DNA from: Burkholderiales bacterium
GTDB lineage: Bacteria > Pseudomonadota > Gammaproteobacteria > Burkholderiales > SG8-41
DNA: 45,978 nucleotides
Assembly (NCBI GenBank): GCA_019634975.1
Contig: JAHCAI010000004.1
Coordinates: 1 to 45,978, forward strand
Direction: 5' to 3'
Shown here: one piece after another, positions 23,520-32,138 of the stretch
How positions within the stretch are numbered: position 1 is the stretch's first letter
Layout of the letters: the number at the start of each line of letters is the position of its first letter
Made by a program: the position numbers and the translations under genes
Notes under the pieces: model-generated
What the model was told of the DNA's origin: nothing
The model's database searches: none
Seen by the model: the letters and a program-made list of their open reading frames with translations, nothing else

Positions 23520-24046
23520 TTGCGGGTCTCCTGTTCTTGCAGCTGCAGCGCCTGGTCCTTCTCTTCCCAGTTGCCACTGCTGTCCTGAACGATTTCCTTG
23601 AGTTTGATGTCCGTTTCCGTAATGCCGACGATGCGGCCGAAATTCTGGCCAAGGTAATTTCCCGAGCTGACCCGGTAGAGGCCCTTGTCGGGGGCGCGCA
23701 CCAGGGCAAACATCTGCCCTTTCTGCTGCAACGTCCCGACCATCGCCAGATTTTCCAGGGGGAATGCTTCCAAGGCCTCGCGGGGACGGTTGAGATCCGG
23801 CTGCAGGCCGCCTTTCGCGACCGATTTCGGGGGTTCGATCTTGCGCGGTTTGAAAGGATCGGTCAGATCGTAAGCATCGTAGGCGAAAGGCTCGTAGGGC
23901 TTCACTTCCGGCAGCGGCGGGATGCGACCACCCTGCATCTTGTCGGATTCCCTGACGAACTCACGCAGATCCGAGTGTTCTTCGCCGCCGCAGGAGGTCA
24001 GGGCCAAGGTGCCAAGAACTGCGATCAGGATCAATCTCGGCTTCAT
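23516..24046 (-). CDS. pilP: Type IV pilus assembly lipoprotein PilP
   Basis: This periplasmic lipoprotein links the inner-membrane PilN/PilO complex to the PilQ secretin. The signal peptide has the lipobox-like LTSC, giving Cys19 as the lipidated residue; threonine and serine before Cys are a slightly unusual lipobox. A disordered region with PPLPEVKPYEPFAYDAYDLTDPFKP (the PilO/PilN-binding stretch, about 43-68) precedes the HR domain (about 90-165, FPLENLAMVGTLQQKGQMFALV). Length is 176 residues. Overlaps of 4 bp at both ends suggest tight translational coupling. Confidence 0.95.
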   Translation of the reverse strand: MKPRLILIAVLGTLALTSCGGEEHSDLREFVRESDKMQGGRIPPLPEVKPYEPFAYDAYDLTDPFKPRKIEPPKSVAKGGLQPDLNRPREALEAFPLENLAMVGTLQQKGQMFALVRAPDKGLYRVSSGNYLGQNFGRIVGITETDIKLKEIVQDSSGNWEEKDQALQLQEQETRK

Positions 24047-24666
24047 TTTCTGGCTCCCGGCGCCGGCTTTTTGCGCGCCGCAGCGATTTCAGCCTCATCG
24101 AGGTAGCGGAAGGTCTTGGCGGTTGCGTCAAGAACCAGCCCGTCCTTCGCTGTCGCGAGCGAGATGTCGTTCAGCGTCACAATCCGGGACAGCCTTCCGA
24201 TATCGCTCGCAAATGCCCCGAGGTCGTGGTAATTGCCGGTCACCCGGATGGTTATCGGGAGTTCAGCGTAAAAATCGCGCATCGTTTCCTGGGCCGCGGG
24301 GCGGAACAGCTCGAACTGCAGGCCGCGCCCGAGGCCCGCCTGGTTGATGTCAGTCAGCAGTGCGTCCATTTCCGATTTGCCGGGCAGTTGCTTGAGCAGG
24401 GCCCCAAACTGCGATTCGATGTCCACCAGCTGTTTTCTGTACGCCGGCAGGTCGATCGCCTGCTTTTTCTTGGCGAGGAAGGTGCTGCGCAGCTGTTCCT
24501 CCTGAGCGCGCGCGCCGTCGATCTGCGCCACTTGGTCCCGCCAGTCGAACCAGTAGGCCGCAAACACGAGCAGCAACAGCAGGCCGAGAAGAACGCCGAA
24601 CTTCGGCAGGATCGGCCAGCTCCCGATTTTTTTCGGATCAAGGCGTTTAAGTTCGTCGAGCGTCAT
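24043..24666 (-). CDS. pilO: Type IV pilus inner-membrane platform protein PilO
   Basis: This bitopic protein of 207 residues pairs with PilN. One transmembrane helix (about 27-43, GVLLGLLLLLVFAAYWF) follows a short cytoplasmic N-terminus. A coiled coil (about 48-100) and a ferredoxin-like periplasmic domain follow (for example LPITIRVTGNYHDLGAFASD). It overlaps pilP by 4 bp and starts 3 bp after pilN. Confidence 0.95.
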   Translation of the reverse strand: MTLDELKRLDPKKIGSWPILPKFGVLLGLLLLLVFAAYWFDWRDQVAQIDGARAQEEQLRSTFLAKKKQAIDLPAYRKQLVDIESQFGALLKQLPGKSEMDALLTDINQAGLGRGLQFELFRPAAQETMRDFYAELPITIRVTGNYHDLGAFASDIGRLSRIVTLNDISLATAKDGLVLDATAKTFRYLDEAEIAAARKKPAPGARK

Positions 24667-24669
24667 GGT

Positions 24670-25248
24670 CTAGCCCTTCCTGCCGCTTTTCTTGTCGTCC
24701 TCAACCACCCGCACGACATCAATGTTCATCGTGAATTCGTTGATGCGGGCCCCGCTGACGGTCGCGGCCTTGATTTCGACCAGATTGGCGTTCTGGATGT
24801 ACTGGGAGCCTTCCAGATTGCGCATCAGTGTCGAAACCCGCGCCTGAGACTGCGTGTAGCCGCTGATGGCGACCTTGGTTCCGGTCTGCTTGATTGACTT
24901 CAGGTACATGCCGTCGGGCAGCTGTCGGATCAACTGGTCCATCAGGTGCACGACTTCCGCGCGGTTGCTCTGGAGGGTTTCGACGACCTGCTTGCGTTTC
25001 AGCAGGGCCGCGGTCTGTTCCTTGAGCTTGTTGATTTCCGCTATTTCCTTGTCGAGCTTGGCAATTTCTTCCGACAGGTACTTGTTGCGTGCCTCCTGGT
25101 TGGTGAACTGGCCGTCCAGGTATGAATGAACCGCAAACCAGATCACCGCGCCCAGGACAACAACGGCGCCGAGCATGCCGAAAAACTGCTGTTGCTGCTG
25201 CTTGCGCCGCATCTCCCGATGCGGCAGCAGGTTGATGCGAGTGGTCAT
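24670..25248 (-). CDS. pilN: Type IV pilus inner-membrane platform protein PilN
   Basis: The protein has 192 residues. The cytoplasmic N-terminus carries the PilM-binding signature INLLPHRE (residues 5-12). A transmembrane helix (about 22-43, FFGMLGAVVVLGAVIWFAV), a coiled coil and a periplasmic domain follow (LPDGMYLKSIKQTGTKVAISG). The gene overlaps pilM by 4 bp. Confidence 0.96.
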   Translation of the reverse strand: MTTRINLLPHREMRRKQQQQQFFGMLGAVVVLGAVIWFAVHSYLDGQFTNQEARNKYLSEEIAKLDKEIAEINKLKEQTAALLKRKQVVETLQSNRAEVVHLMDQLIRQLPDGMYLKSIKQTGTKVAISGYTQSQARVSTLMRNLEGSQYIQNANLVEIKAATVSGARINEFTMNIDVVRVVEDDKKSGRKG

Positions 25249-26351
25249 TTGTCAAACCTCCGCATGGCCAGGCCGCAGGCAACCATCAGCGAAGGCGCAT
25301 CCTGTTTGAGGTTCCTCTCGCGGATGCGGTTGGACAGGGCCATGCCTGAAAAAGGGTTTGCGACGGAAGTTTCCACCTGGGTTCTTTTCGCTACCGCCTC
25401 ATCCATCCCGGGAATCGCCGCGCAACCGCCGGAAAGGACGATGTGGTCCACCTTGTTGAACTGGGTCGAAGAGAAGAAGAACTGTATGGCCCGTGCAACT
25501 TCCTGCCCGAGGGTGTCCATGAACGGCAGCAGGACCTCCGACTCGTAGTTCTCCGGGAGCCCGCCGGCGCGCTTTGCCGCCTCCGCTTCCTCCGCGGACA
25601 GCCCGAACTTGTTCTGGATTTCCTGGGTCAGCTGCGCGCCGCCGAAGGGCTGTTCGCGCATGTAGACCGACTGGTCGTTGCGCAGCACGTTGACGTTCAT
25701 CGTCGAAGCGCCGATATCGACAACCGCGATGTTGAGGTCCCGGGCGCGATCCGGCATGCCGGCCTCGATCAGCTCGAATGCGGACTGAGCGGCAAACAGA
25801 TCGACATCCATGACCAGCGCCTTGAGCCCGGCGCCTTCGGCGACGGCCACGCGGTCTTCGATCTTGTCCTTGCGCGAGGCGGCGATAAGGACCTCGACAT
25901 CCTCCGCGCTATTGGGCGCAGGCCCGAGCACCTGGTAGTCGAGGTTCACTTCCTCGATTGCGAACGGGATGTATTCGTTGGCAGCCCGCTCGACGTCCAT
26001 TTCCAGGTCGTCTTCGGTCTGCCCCGCGGGAACCAGCACCTTTTTGCTGATGACGGCCGCATTGGGCAGTGCCAGCGCGAGATTCTTGAGATTGCTGCCC
26101 AGACGCTTGTGGCAGCGCTTGACCGCCTCGATGACGGCATCCAGGTTGTTGATATTGCCCTCGACCACGGATTCGCTGGGCAGCGGCTCGATGGCGTAGC
26201 GTTCCAGCCGGAAGACGCCCTTGCCCGCATCGGCAATTTCGACCATCTTGACGGCGGAGGAACTGATGTCGGCGCCGATCAATGGCGGCATCTTGGGCTT
26301 GAACCAGCCTTCGATGGCGTCAAAGTTTATATTGAATTTTCCTTTGGCCAT
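25245..26351 (-). CDS. pilM: Type IV pilus cytoplasmic actin-like protein PilM
   Basis: This FtsA/actin-like ATPase forms the cytoplasmic ring of the alignment complex and binds the PilN tail. Length is 368 residues. Nucleotide-binding motifs are LIGADISSSAVKMVEI (phosphate 1, about 24-39), VVDIGASTMNVNVL (phosphate 2) and VLSGGCAAIPGMDEAV (adenosine). It is the first gene of pilMNOPQ and diverges from mrcA across 230 bp, an arrangement common in Pseudomonadota. Confidence 0.96.
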   Translation of the reverse strand: MAKGKFNINFDAIEGWFKPKMPPLIGADISSSAVKMVEIADAGKGVFRLERYAIEPLPSESVVEGNINNLDAVIEAVKRCHKRLGSNLKNLALALPNAAVISKKVLVPAGQTEDDLEMDVERAANEYIPFAIEEVNLDYQVLGPAPNSAEDVEVLIAASRKDKIEDRVAVAEGAGLKALVMDVDLFAAQSAFELIEAGMPDRARDLNIAVVDIGASTMNVNVLRNDQSVYMREQPFGGAQLTQEIQNKFGLSAEEAEAAKRAGGLPENYESEVLLPFMDTLGQEVARAIQFFFSSTQFNKVDHIVLSGGCAAIPGMDEAVAKRTQVETSVANPFSGMALSNRIRERNLKQDAPSLMVACGLAMRRFDK

Positions 26352-26581
26352 ATGTTTTTAGCGCAAACTCCCTACAGCTTACTTTAAACGGTGGCAGCAA
26401 CCTTTTATTATGTAAAGGATTTTTGCTGCGTTCCCTTTGTGGTTCGATCCACCTATAATGCTGCCGCGACACTTACTACTGTGCAGTATTTTCGCCGTAC
26501 TGGCAATAAGATTTTGCATTAGATGTGGCGCGTAACCCACAGATTAATTTGACTTTTTTCACAAAAGCAGTTTTCCACTAG
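26352..26581. promoter_or_regulatory. Divergent pilM / mrcA promoter region
   Basis: This 230-bp AT-rich gap separates two divergent genes. On the plus strand a perfect TATAAT lies at 26454-26459, with a poor -35 candidate (TTCCCT, 26431-26436, spacing 17), about 120 bp before mrcA. A small inverted repeat TACTG-TG-CAGTA lies at 26477-26488, just downstream of that -10, where an operator could sit. No clear promoter for pilM was found by eye. Confidence 0.5.
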
Positions 26582-28888
26582 ATGTCCGTTCGTTGGTGGG
26601 CATTCCCACTATTACTGGTGTTTTTACTGGCTGCCGCCGGGAGTTTGATCCTCGGTTTCGCTGCCGCCGTGATCTATCCGACGCTGCCCACGCTCGAGGT
26701 CCTGACCGACTATCAGCCTAAAATTCCGCTGCGCATATACAGCGCAGATGGCCAGCTGATCGGTGAGTTCGGCGAGGAACGGCGAGCGGTGGTCACGCTG
26801 GACCAGGTGCCCAAGACCCTGATTGACGCCATTGTTGCCGCCGAGGACGAGCGTTTTTTCGAACATCGCGGCGTTGATTACCTTGGTGTTGCCCGAGCCG
26901 CGCTGTCGAACTTTGCGTCAGGCGGTGTGCGTCAGGGGGCGTCCACTATCACCATGCAGGTTGCGCGCAATTTTTTCCTGACCAAGGAGAAAACGCTGAC
27001 CCGCAAGTTCAACGAGATGCTGCTGGCATTCAAGATCGAGTCCAGCCTCAGCAAGCAGCAGATTCTCGAGCTCTACATCAACCAGATCTATCTCGGGCAA
27101 CGGGCGTACGGTTTTGCCGCCGCCGCCCAGATCTACTACGGCAGACCCCTCGCGCAGCTGACGGTTGCGGAGCACGCCATGCTCGCCGGCCTGCCCAAGG
27201 CCCCGTCGCGGTTCAATCCGGTGAGCAATCCCGCGCGGGCAAAGCTCCGCCAGCAATACGTGCTCAGGCGCATGCGCGAACTGGGCATGATTACCGAAGA
27301 GCAGCTGGCCAACGCTGCCTCTGCGGCGCCCACCGTCCGCCAGTCGCTCAACGAATTTCCGGTACGCGCGGCCTTTTTTGCAGAGATGGTCCGGGCGCAG
27401 ATGTTCGAACGCTTCGGGGAAGAGGCCTATACCCGCGGCTTGCGGGTTTACACCACGCTCCTATCCGATCACCAGCGCGCCGCTTACCAGGCCCTGCGCA
27501 AGGGGCTGCTCGACTACGATCGCAGGCATGGTTACCGTGGCCCCGAGGCCTATGCCGACCTCTCCGGTGAGCTGACCGACGAGCGCCTTGAAGACGCGCT
27601 TCACGACTACTCCGACAGCGACGATCTCCTGGTGGCCATCGTGCTCGAGGCCGCGCCGAAGCAGGTTCGCGTTTACCGCCCGGGCGGTGAACGCATTGTG
27701 ATCGCCGAGGACGGATTGAAGTTCGCGGCCCGCATGCTGGGCGAAAAGGCGGCGCCGAACCAGCGAATCCGGCGCGGTGCGATCGTGCGCATTGCAAAGG
27801 ACGAGAAGGGACGCTGGCATCTGACGCAGATCCCGGGTGCAGAATCGGCCCTGGTGTCGGCGGACCCCCGCACCGGAGCAATCCGGGCGCTGGTGGGCGG
27901 ATTCGATTTCAACCGCAACCAGTTCAACCATGTCACCCAGGCCATGCGCCAGCCCGGTTCCAGCTTCAAGCCCTTTGTGTATTCCGCGGCGCTCGAGAAG
28001 GGATTCACTGCCGCGACCGTGGTCAATGACGCGCCGCTCACTTTTACCGCGGCACAGACCGGTTCCGAGCCCTGGGAGCCGAAAAACTACGACGGCAAGT
28101 TTGACGGCCCGATGCGGCTGCGCACGGCGCTCGCCAAATCCAAGAACCTCGTCTCGGTGCGTATCCTGCAGGCCATTTCACCGCAATATGCCCAGGATTA
28201 CATCAGCCGTTTCGGTTTCGATCCCAAGCTGCATCCGCCTTACCTCACCATGGCGCTGGGCGCCGGGACAGTGACGCCCATGCAGATGCTCGGGGCCTAC
28301 GCCGTGTTTGCCAATGGCGGCTACCGGGTGACCCCGCATTTCGTCGAACGCGTGGAGGACGGCAAGGGCAATGTGCTGATGGTCAATCAGCCCCAGGTTG
28401 CCGGAGAATCGGCGGAGCGGGTCATCGATGCCCGCAACGCCTTCATCATGTCGAGCATCATGCGCGATGTCGTGCGCGCCGGGACTGCCACCCGGGCGCT
28501 GCGTCTGAAGCGCGGCGACCTCGCCGGCAAAACCGGAACCACCAATGAATTCGTTGATGCCTGGTTCTGCGGCTTCCAGCCGAATCTCGTGGCGGTCGCC
28601 TGGATGGGCTTCGACCAGCCGAGGACACTGGGGCGCAATGAAACCGGCGGCAACACGGCACTGCCGATCTGGATCGACTACATGGCCGTGGCCCTGAAGA
28701 ATGTTCCCGAAGAAGCGTTCAGCCCGCCTCCTGGCGTTGTCGCGCTGCAGGTGGATCCCGAAACCGGCCTGCGCAGCGCGACCGGCATCAGCGAGTATTT
28801 CTACCAGGAGTTTCCCGCACCGGACCATGCCGAGCTCCTGCCGGGTTCCGAAAAGCTGCCGGAAGACGCGCGCAACCAGCTGTTCTAG
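26582..28888 (+). CDS. mrcA: Penicillin-binding protein 1A (bifunctional transglycosylase/transpeptidase)
   Basis: It polymerises and crosslinks peptidoglycan at the periplasmic face of the inner membrane. Length is 768 residues. The N-terminal anchor (about 6-32) leads into the GT51 transglycosylase with EDERFFEHRGVD (catalytic Glu), QGASTITMQVARN and RKFNEMLLAFKIE. An OB-like insertion follows (about 330-410). The transpeptidase has the three penicillin-binding motifs: SSFK (in PGSSFKPFVY), SKN (in LAKSKNLVSVR) and KTGTT (in LAGKTGTTNEF). The ATG at 26582 has no clear ribosome site, but the hydrophobic anchor starts there. Its position divergent from pilMNOPQ is typical. Confidence 0.97.
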   Translation: MSVRWWAFPLLLVFLLAAAGSLILGFAAAVIYPTLPTLEVLTDYQPKIPLRIYSADGQLIGEFGEERRAVVTLDQVPKTLIDAIVAAEDERFFEHRGVDYLGVARAALSNFASGGVRQGASTITMQVARNFFLTKEKTLTRKFNEMLLAFKIESSLSKQQILELYINQIYLGQRAYGFAAAAQIYYGRPLAQLTVAEHAMLAGLPKAPSRFNPVSNPARAKLRQQYVLRRMRELGMITEEQLANAASAAPTVRQSLNEFPVRAAFFAEMVRAQMFERFGEEAYTRGLRVYTTLLSDHQRAAYQALRKGLLDYDRRHGYRGPEAYADLSGELTDERLEDALHDYSDSDDLLVAIVLEAAPKQVRVYRPGGERIVIAEDGLKFAARMLGEKAAPNQRIRRGAIVRIAKDEKGRWHLTQIPGAESALVSADPRTGAIRALVGGFDFNRNQFNHVTQAMRQPGSSFKPFVYSAALEKGFTAATVVNDAPLTFTAAQTGSEPWEPKNYDGKFDGPMRLRTALAKSKNLVSVRILQAISPQYAQDYISRFGFDPKLHPPYLTMALGAGTVTPMQMLGAYAVFANGGYRVTPHFVERVEDGKGNVLMVNQPQVAGESAERVIDARNAFIMSSIMRDVVRAGTATRALRLKRGDLAGKTGTTNEFVDAWFCGFQPNLVAVAWMGFDQPRTLGRNETGGNTALPIWIDYMAVALKNVPEEAFSPPPGVVALQVDPETGLRSATGISEYFYQEFPAPDHAELLPGSEKLPEDARNQLF

Positions 28889-28896
28889 GAGTGCCA

Positions 28897-29499
28897 ATGT
28901 CCAGAGAGCGGGGCCGTGACGACACACGCCGCGCGATTGCGGTTCACGCGGCGCGCTTGATGGCGCAGGACGGCATCGAGGATCATGGCCTCGCCAAGCG
29001 CAAGGCAGCCAGGCAGCTCGGCGTACCGGATGCGCGGCGATTGCCCAATAACGACGAGATCGACGCGGCGCTGCGCGAATACCGGGAAATCTACGAGGGC
29101 GGCGACCACCGGCAGCTTATCCGGCAGCTGCGCGAGCTGGCGGTGAAAGTAATGCGCGAGCTGGCGGTTTTCGATCCGCACCTGACCGGCGCGGTACTCG
29201 CGGGAATCGCCGGGCGCCATGCCACGATCCAGCTGCAACTCTTTGCCGATGACCCGAAAGGGGTGGAGCTCTTCCTGATCAACCGCGGAATTGCCTACAG
29301 GGCCGGCGAGAGTCGCATTTACGCGGGCCACGAATTGCGCGTGGTGCCTTCATTCAGCATGGATGTCGAAGGCAGGGAAATCGACATCACGGTGCTCGAT
29401 GCCCGCGACCGGCGGGCGCCGCTGCGAGCCACCGCGGAGGGGCGCGTCATGGACCGCGCTCGCCTGCCTGCAGTGGAAGCCCTGTTGCAGGAATCCTGA
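28897..29499 (+). CDS. Conserved protein of unknown function, possible nucleotidyltransferase-like
   Basis: The protein has 200 residues (MSRERGRDDTRRAIAVHAAR). I chose the ATG at 28897 because AGGAG ends 5 bases before it; the GTG at 28891 overlaps that site. I recognise it as similar to uncharacterised betaproteobacterial proteins that usually sit in conserved neighbourhoods, but I do not know a function. The N-terminal half is helical and basic (about 1-85). The middle part LTGAVLAGIAGRHATIQLQLFADDPKGVELFLI recalls the strand pattern of minimal nucleotidyltransferases, with possible acidic residues in ADD and VE. No signal peptide or membrane segment is seen. It starts 8 bp after mrcA and is probably co-transcribed. 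Confidence 0.85.
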   Translation: MSRERGRDDTRRAIAVHAARLMAQDGIEDHGLAKRKAARQLGVPDARRLPNNDEIDAALREYREIYEGGDHRQLIRQLRELAVKVMRELAVFDPHLTGAVLAGIAGRHATIQLQLFADDPKGVELFLINRGIAYRAGESRIYAGHELRVVPSFSMDVEGREIDITVLDARDRRAPLRATAEGRVMDRARLPAVEALLQES

Positions 29500-29509
29500 G
29501 GTAACCCGG

Positions 29510-30574
<1,065 letters not shown>

Positions 30575-30583
30575 CTAATTTTG

Positions 30584-30589
30584 ATTATA
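30584..30589 (-). promoter_or_regulatory. Candidate hemB -10 box
   Basis: The minus strand reads TATAAT here, but the -35 position (about 17 bp upstream) has no good match. The box overlaps the candidate -35 (TTGATT, 30581-30586) of the plus-strand small RNA, so the two divergent promoters may compete. Confidence 0.5.
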
Positions 30590-30613
30590 GCCGTCTGATG
30601 TTTCGGATAGCTT

Positions 30614-30708
30614 AGGCTGTCCCCCGCTTCTCCTCCCTGAGCGGGTGCCTTAATCCTAGTTAAGGCTCTTCGCCCCCGGTTTACTCCCCTTATAACCGGG
30701 GGCTTTTT
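30614..30708 (+). ncRNA. Candidate small RNA with three C-rich-loop hairpins
   Basis: Three consecutive perfect hairpins lie between hemB and engB. Hairpin 1: CCCGCT/AGCGGG (30623-30628 with 30640-30645), loop TCTCCTCCCTG. Hairpin 2: GCCTTAA/TTAAGGC (30647-30653 with 30660-30666), loop TCCTAG. Hairpin 3: GCCCCCGGTT/AACCGGGGGC (30672-30681 with 30694-30703), loop TACTCCCCTTAT, followed by TTTTT (30704-30708). The last is a strong plus-strand terminator with no protein gene upstream on that strand. A possible promoter is TTGATT (30581-30586) with GGATAG at 18 bp spacing. The loops are CU-rich and the first contains an anti-Shine-Dalgarno-like CTCCTCC. The 5' end is an estimate. The T run overlaps the engB stop codon on the other strand. 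Confidence 0.7.
30672..30708 (+). terminator. Rho-independent terminator of the candidate small RNA
   Basis: A 10-bp perfect stem with a 12-nt loop is followed by five T residues on the plus strand. On the minus strand no T run follows the stem, so it is not a good terminator for engB. Confidence 0.85.
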
Positions 30709-31300
30709 ATTTCTTCAGCCAGCGCGCGATTACCGCCTGCGCCTCGCGCACGCCGGTCTTGTCGGTACCGGAAAAAATCTGCGCGGTCGCCTCGCTCGGA
30801 TGGCGCGCGAGCTCGGCTCGGGTTTGGCGCAGCATCGCCTCCGCGTCCCGCCGGTTGAGCTTGTCCGATTTGGTCAGCAGCACATGCACGGGTTTGTTGC
30901 TTGGGGCCAGCCACACCAGCAACTGGTGATCAAGTTCTGTCAGCCCGCGTCGAATATCAACAATAATTACCAATAAAATCAACGAGTTACGGTTGGATAT
31001 GTAAGTGCCAATTAACTCGTCCCAGCGTTCCTGTTCAGGACGCGGAACCTTGGCGTAGCCATATCCGGGCAGGTCCACCAGCGCGCAGTGATTGCCCATG
31101 CCAAAAAAATTGATGGCCTGGGTACGCCCCGGAGTCTTGCTGACGAAGGCCAGTTTCTTCCGGTTCGCCAGCGCGTTGATGGCTGTCGACTTGCCCGCAT
31201 TGGAACGCCCGGCGAAGGCCACTTCTGCGCCGGTGTCAGGGGGCATGTCGCCGAGCTGATGCACGGCGTAGCGGAACTCGAGATGCGAAAACAGGGACAC
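30707..31300 (-). CDS. engB: Ribosome-biogenesis GTPase EngB (YihA/YsxC)
   Basis: This essential GTPase acts in large-subunit ribosome assembly. Length is 197 residues. G1 is AGRSNAGKST, G2 lies in TPGRTQ, G3 is DLPGYGYAKV, G4 is TKSD and the G5 region is SGTDKTG. The stretch of the gene at about 30950-31000 (encoding RNSLILLVIIVDIRR) uses AT-rich codons unlike its neighbours and contains a copy of the recurring 20-nt motif. Residue pattern there still fits a core beta strand, so the gene looks functional. It diverges from the cytochrome c4 gene across 90 bp. Confidence 0.96.
   Translation of the reverse strand: MSLFSHLEFRYAVHQLGDMPPDTGAEVAFAGRSNAGKSTAINALANRKKLAFVSKTPGRTQAINFFGMGNHCALVDLPGYGYAKVPRPEQERWDELIGTYISNRNSLILLVIIVDIRRGLTELDHQLLVWLAPSNKPVHVLLTKSDKLNRRDAEAMLRQTRAELARHPSEATAQIFSGTDKTGVREAQAVIARWLKK
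30971..30990 (+). repeat. Copy 4 of recurring AT-rich 20-nt motif
   Basis: CAATAAAATCAACGAGTTAC lies inside engB (antisense to the gene). The first 14 bases are identical to the copy upstream of gltB. Confidence 0.6.
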
Positions 31301-31342
31301 AGGACATTATCTCCCGACACGGCCGGTCGCGGAGGGAAATAC

Positions 31343-31348
31343 TATAAA
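31343..31348 (+). promoter_or_regulatory. Candidate -10 box for the cytochrome c4 gene
   Basis: TATAAA lies about 43 bp before the cytochrome gene start in the 90-bp engB/cytochrome divergent gap. No recognisable -35 box is present at 16-18 bp spacing. Confidence 0.4.
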
Positions 31349-31390
31349 ATACAACCCTTTTTTACCGATCGCATGAACCGAGGAGTACTC

Positions 31391-32053
31391 ATGGACTACC
31401 GCCAACCGATCCGCAGACCGCAGTTCCGGCAGCCGTTGCTTGCCGCGCTGTTGCTGCTGGCAACGCAGACCGCGGTTGCGCAAGGCGTGATCAAGGGAGA
31501 TCCGGCCAAGGCACAACAGATTGTCACCCAGCTGTGCGTGGCCTGCCACGCTGCGGACGGCAACAGCCCGGCCCCGGTGAACCCGATCCTCGCCGGCCAG
31601 CACCCGGAGTACACCTACCGGCAGCTGATGAATTTCAAGCCGCAGGGCGGCAAGCCGGCGGAACGCAACAATGCCGTGATGGCCGGCATGGTCGCCAACC
31701 TGTCGGAAGACGACATGAAAAATCTTGCGGCCTATTTCGCCGCGCAGAAAGCCAAGCCGCGTGCCGCCCGCGATGCCGCGCTGGCCAAGCAGGGCGAGGC
31801 CATTTACCGCGGCGGCATCATGTCCAAGGGTGTTGCGGCCTGTGCGTCCTGCCACGCCCCGAACGGCGCCGGCATTCCCGCTCAGTATCCGCGCCTCGCG
31901 GGTCAGCACGCCGAATACACGGCTGGGCAGCTGAAGGCCTTCCGCAGCGGGCAGCGTGCCAACGATCCGGCGCAGATGATGCGCGGCGTCGCGGCGAAGC
32001 TGAACGACCAGGAAATCGCCGCGGTCTCCGAGTACATCGCGGGCCTGCGCTGA
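31391..32053 (+). CDS. Diheme cytochrome c4
   Basis: This periplasmic electron carrier probably feeds terminal oxidases. The ATG at 31391 is preceded by GAGGAG at 6 bp, which decides the start; an ATG at 31373 and a much longer frame are rejected. The protein has 220 residues: a basic N-terminus and hydrophobic signal peptide ending TAVAQ (about 1-30), then two similar c-type domains. The first heme site is CVACH with downstream GQHPEYTYRQLMNFK; the second is CASCH with GQHAEYTAGQLKAFR. Distal methionines are likely in VMAGMVANLS and MMRGVAAKL. The neighbours resB and ccsA supply heme attachment. Confidence 0.95.
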   Translation: MDYRQPIRRPQFRQPLLAALLLLATQTAVAQGVIKGDPAKAQQIVTQLCVACHAADGNSPAPVNPILAGQHPEYTYRQLMNFKPQGGKPAERNNAVMAGMVANLSEDDMKNLAAYFAAQKAKPRAARDAALAKQGEAIYRGGIMSKGVAACASCHAPNGAGIPAQYPRLAGQHAEYTAGQLKAFRSGQRANDPAQMMRGVAAKLNDQEIAAVSEYIAGLR

Positions 32054-32082
32054 TCGCGATCCGGCTTCTGTTACGCCGCGAG

Positions 32083-32110
32083 GGGGAGACTGCGCCGGTC
32101 TCCCCTTTTT
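32083..32110 (+). terminator. Rho-independent terminator after cytochrome c4
   Basis: GGGGAGAC (32083-32090) pairs with GTCTCCCC (32098-32105) across a 7-nt loop, followed by TTTTT. It lies 29 bp after the cytochrome stop and about 29 bp before resB, so resB-ccsA expression needs readthrough or its own promoter. Confidence 0.88.
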
Positions 32111-32138
32111 GTCTCTACCGAGCTGACTGTTGATTTCC

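Noticed and set aside
26491..26520. TGGCA...TTGCA pair resembling a sigma-54 promoter
   Set aside because: The distance between the GG and GC elements is 12 instead of the required 10.
31088..31390. Upstream extension of the cytochrome c4 frame
   Set aside because: It overlaps engB on the other strand, and the signal peptide plus GAGGAG site place the start at 31391.
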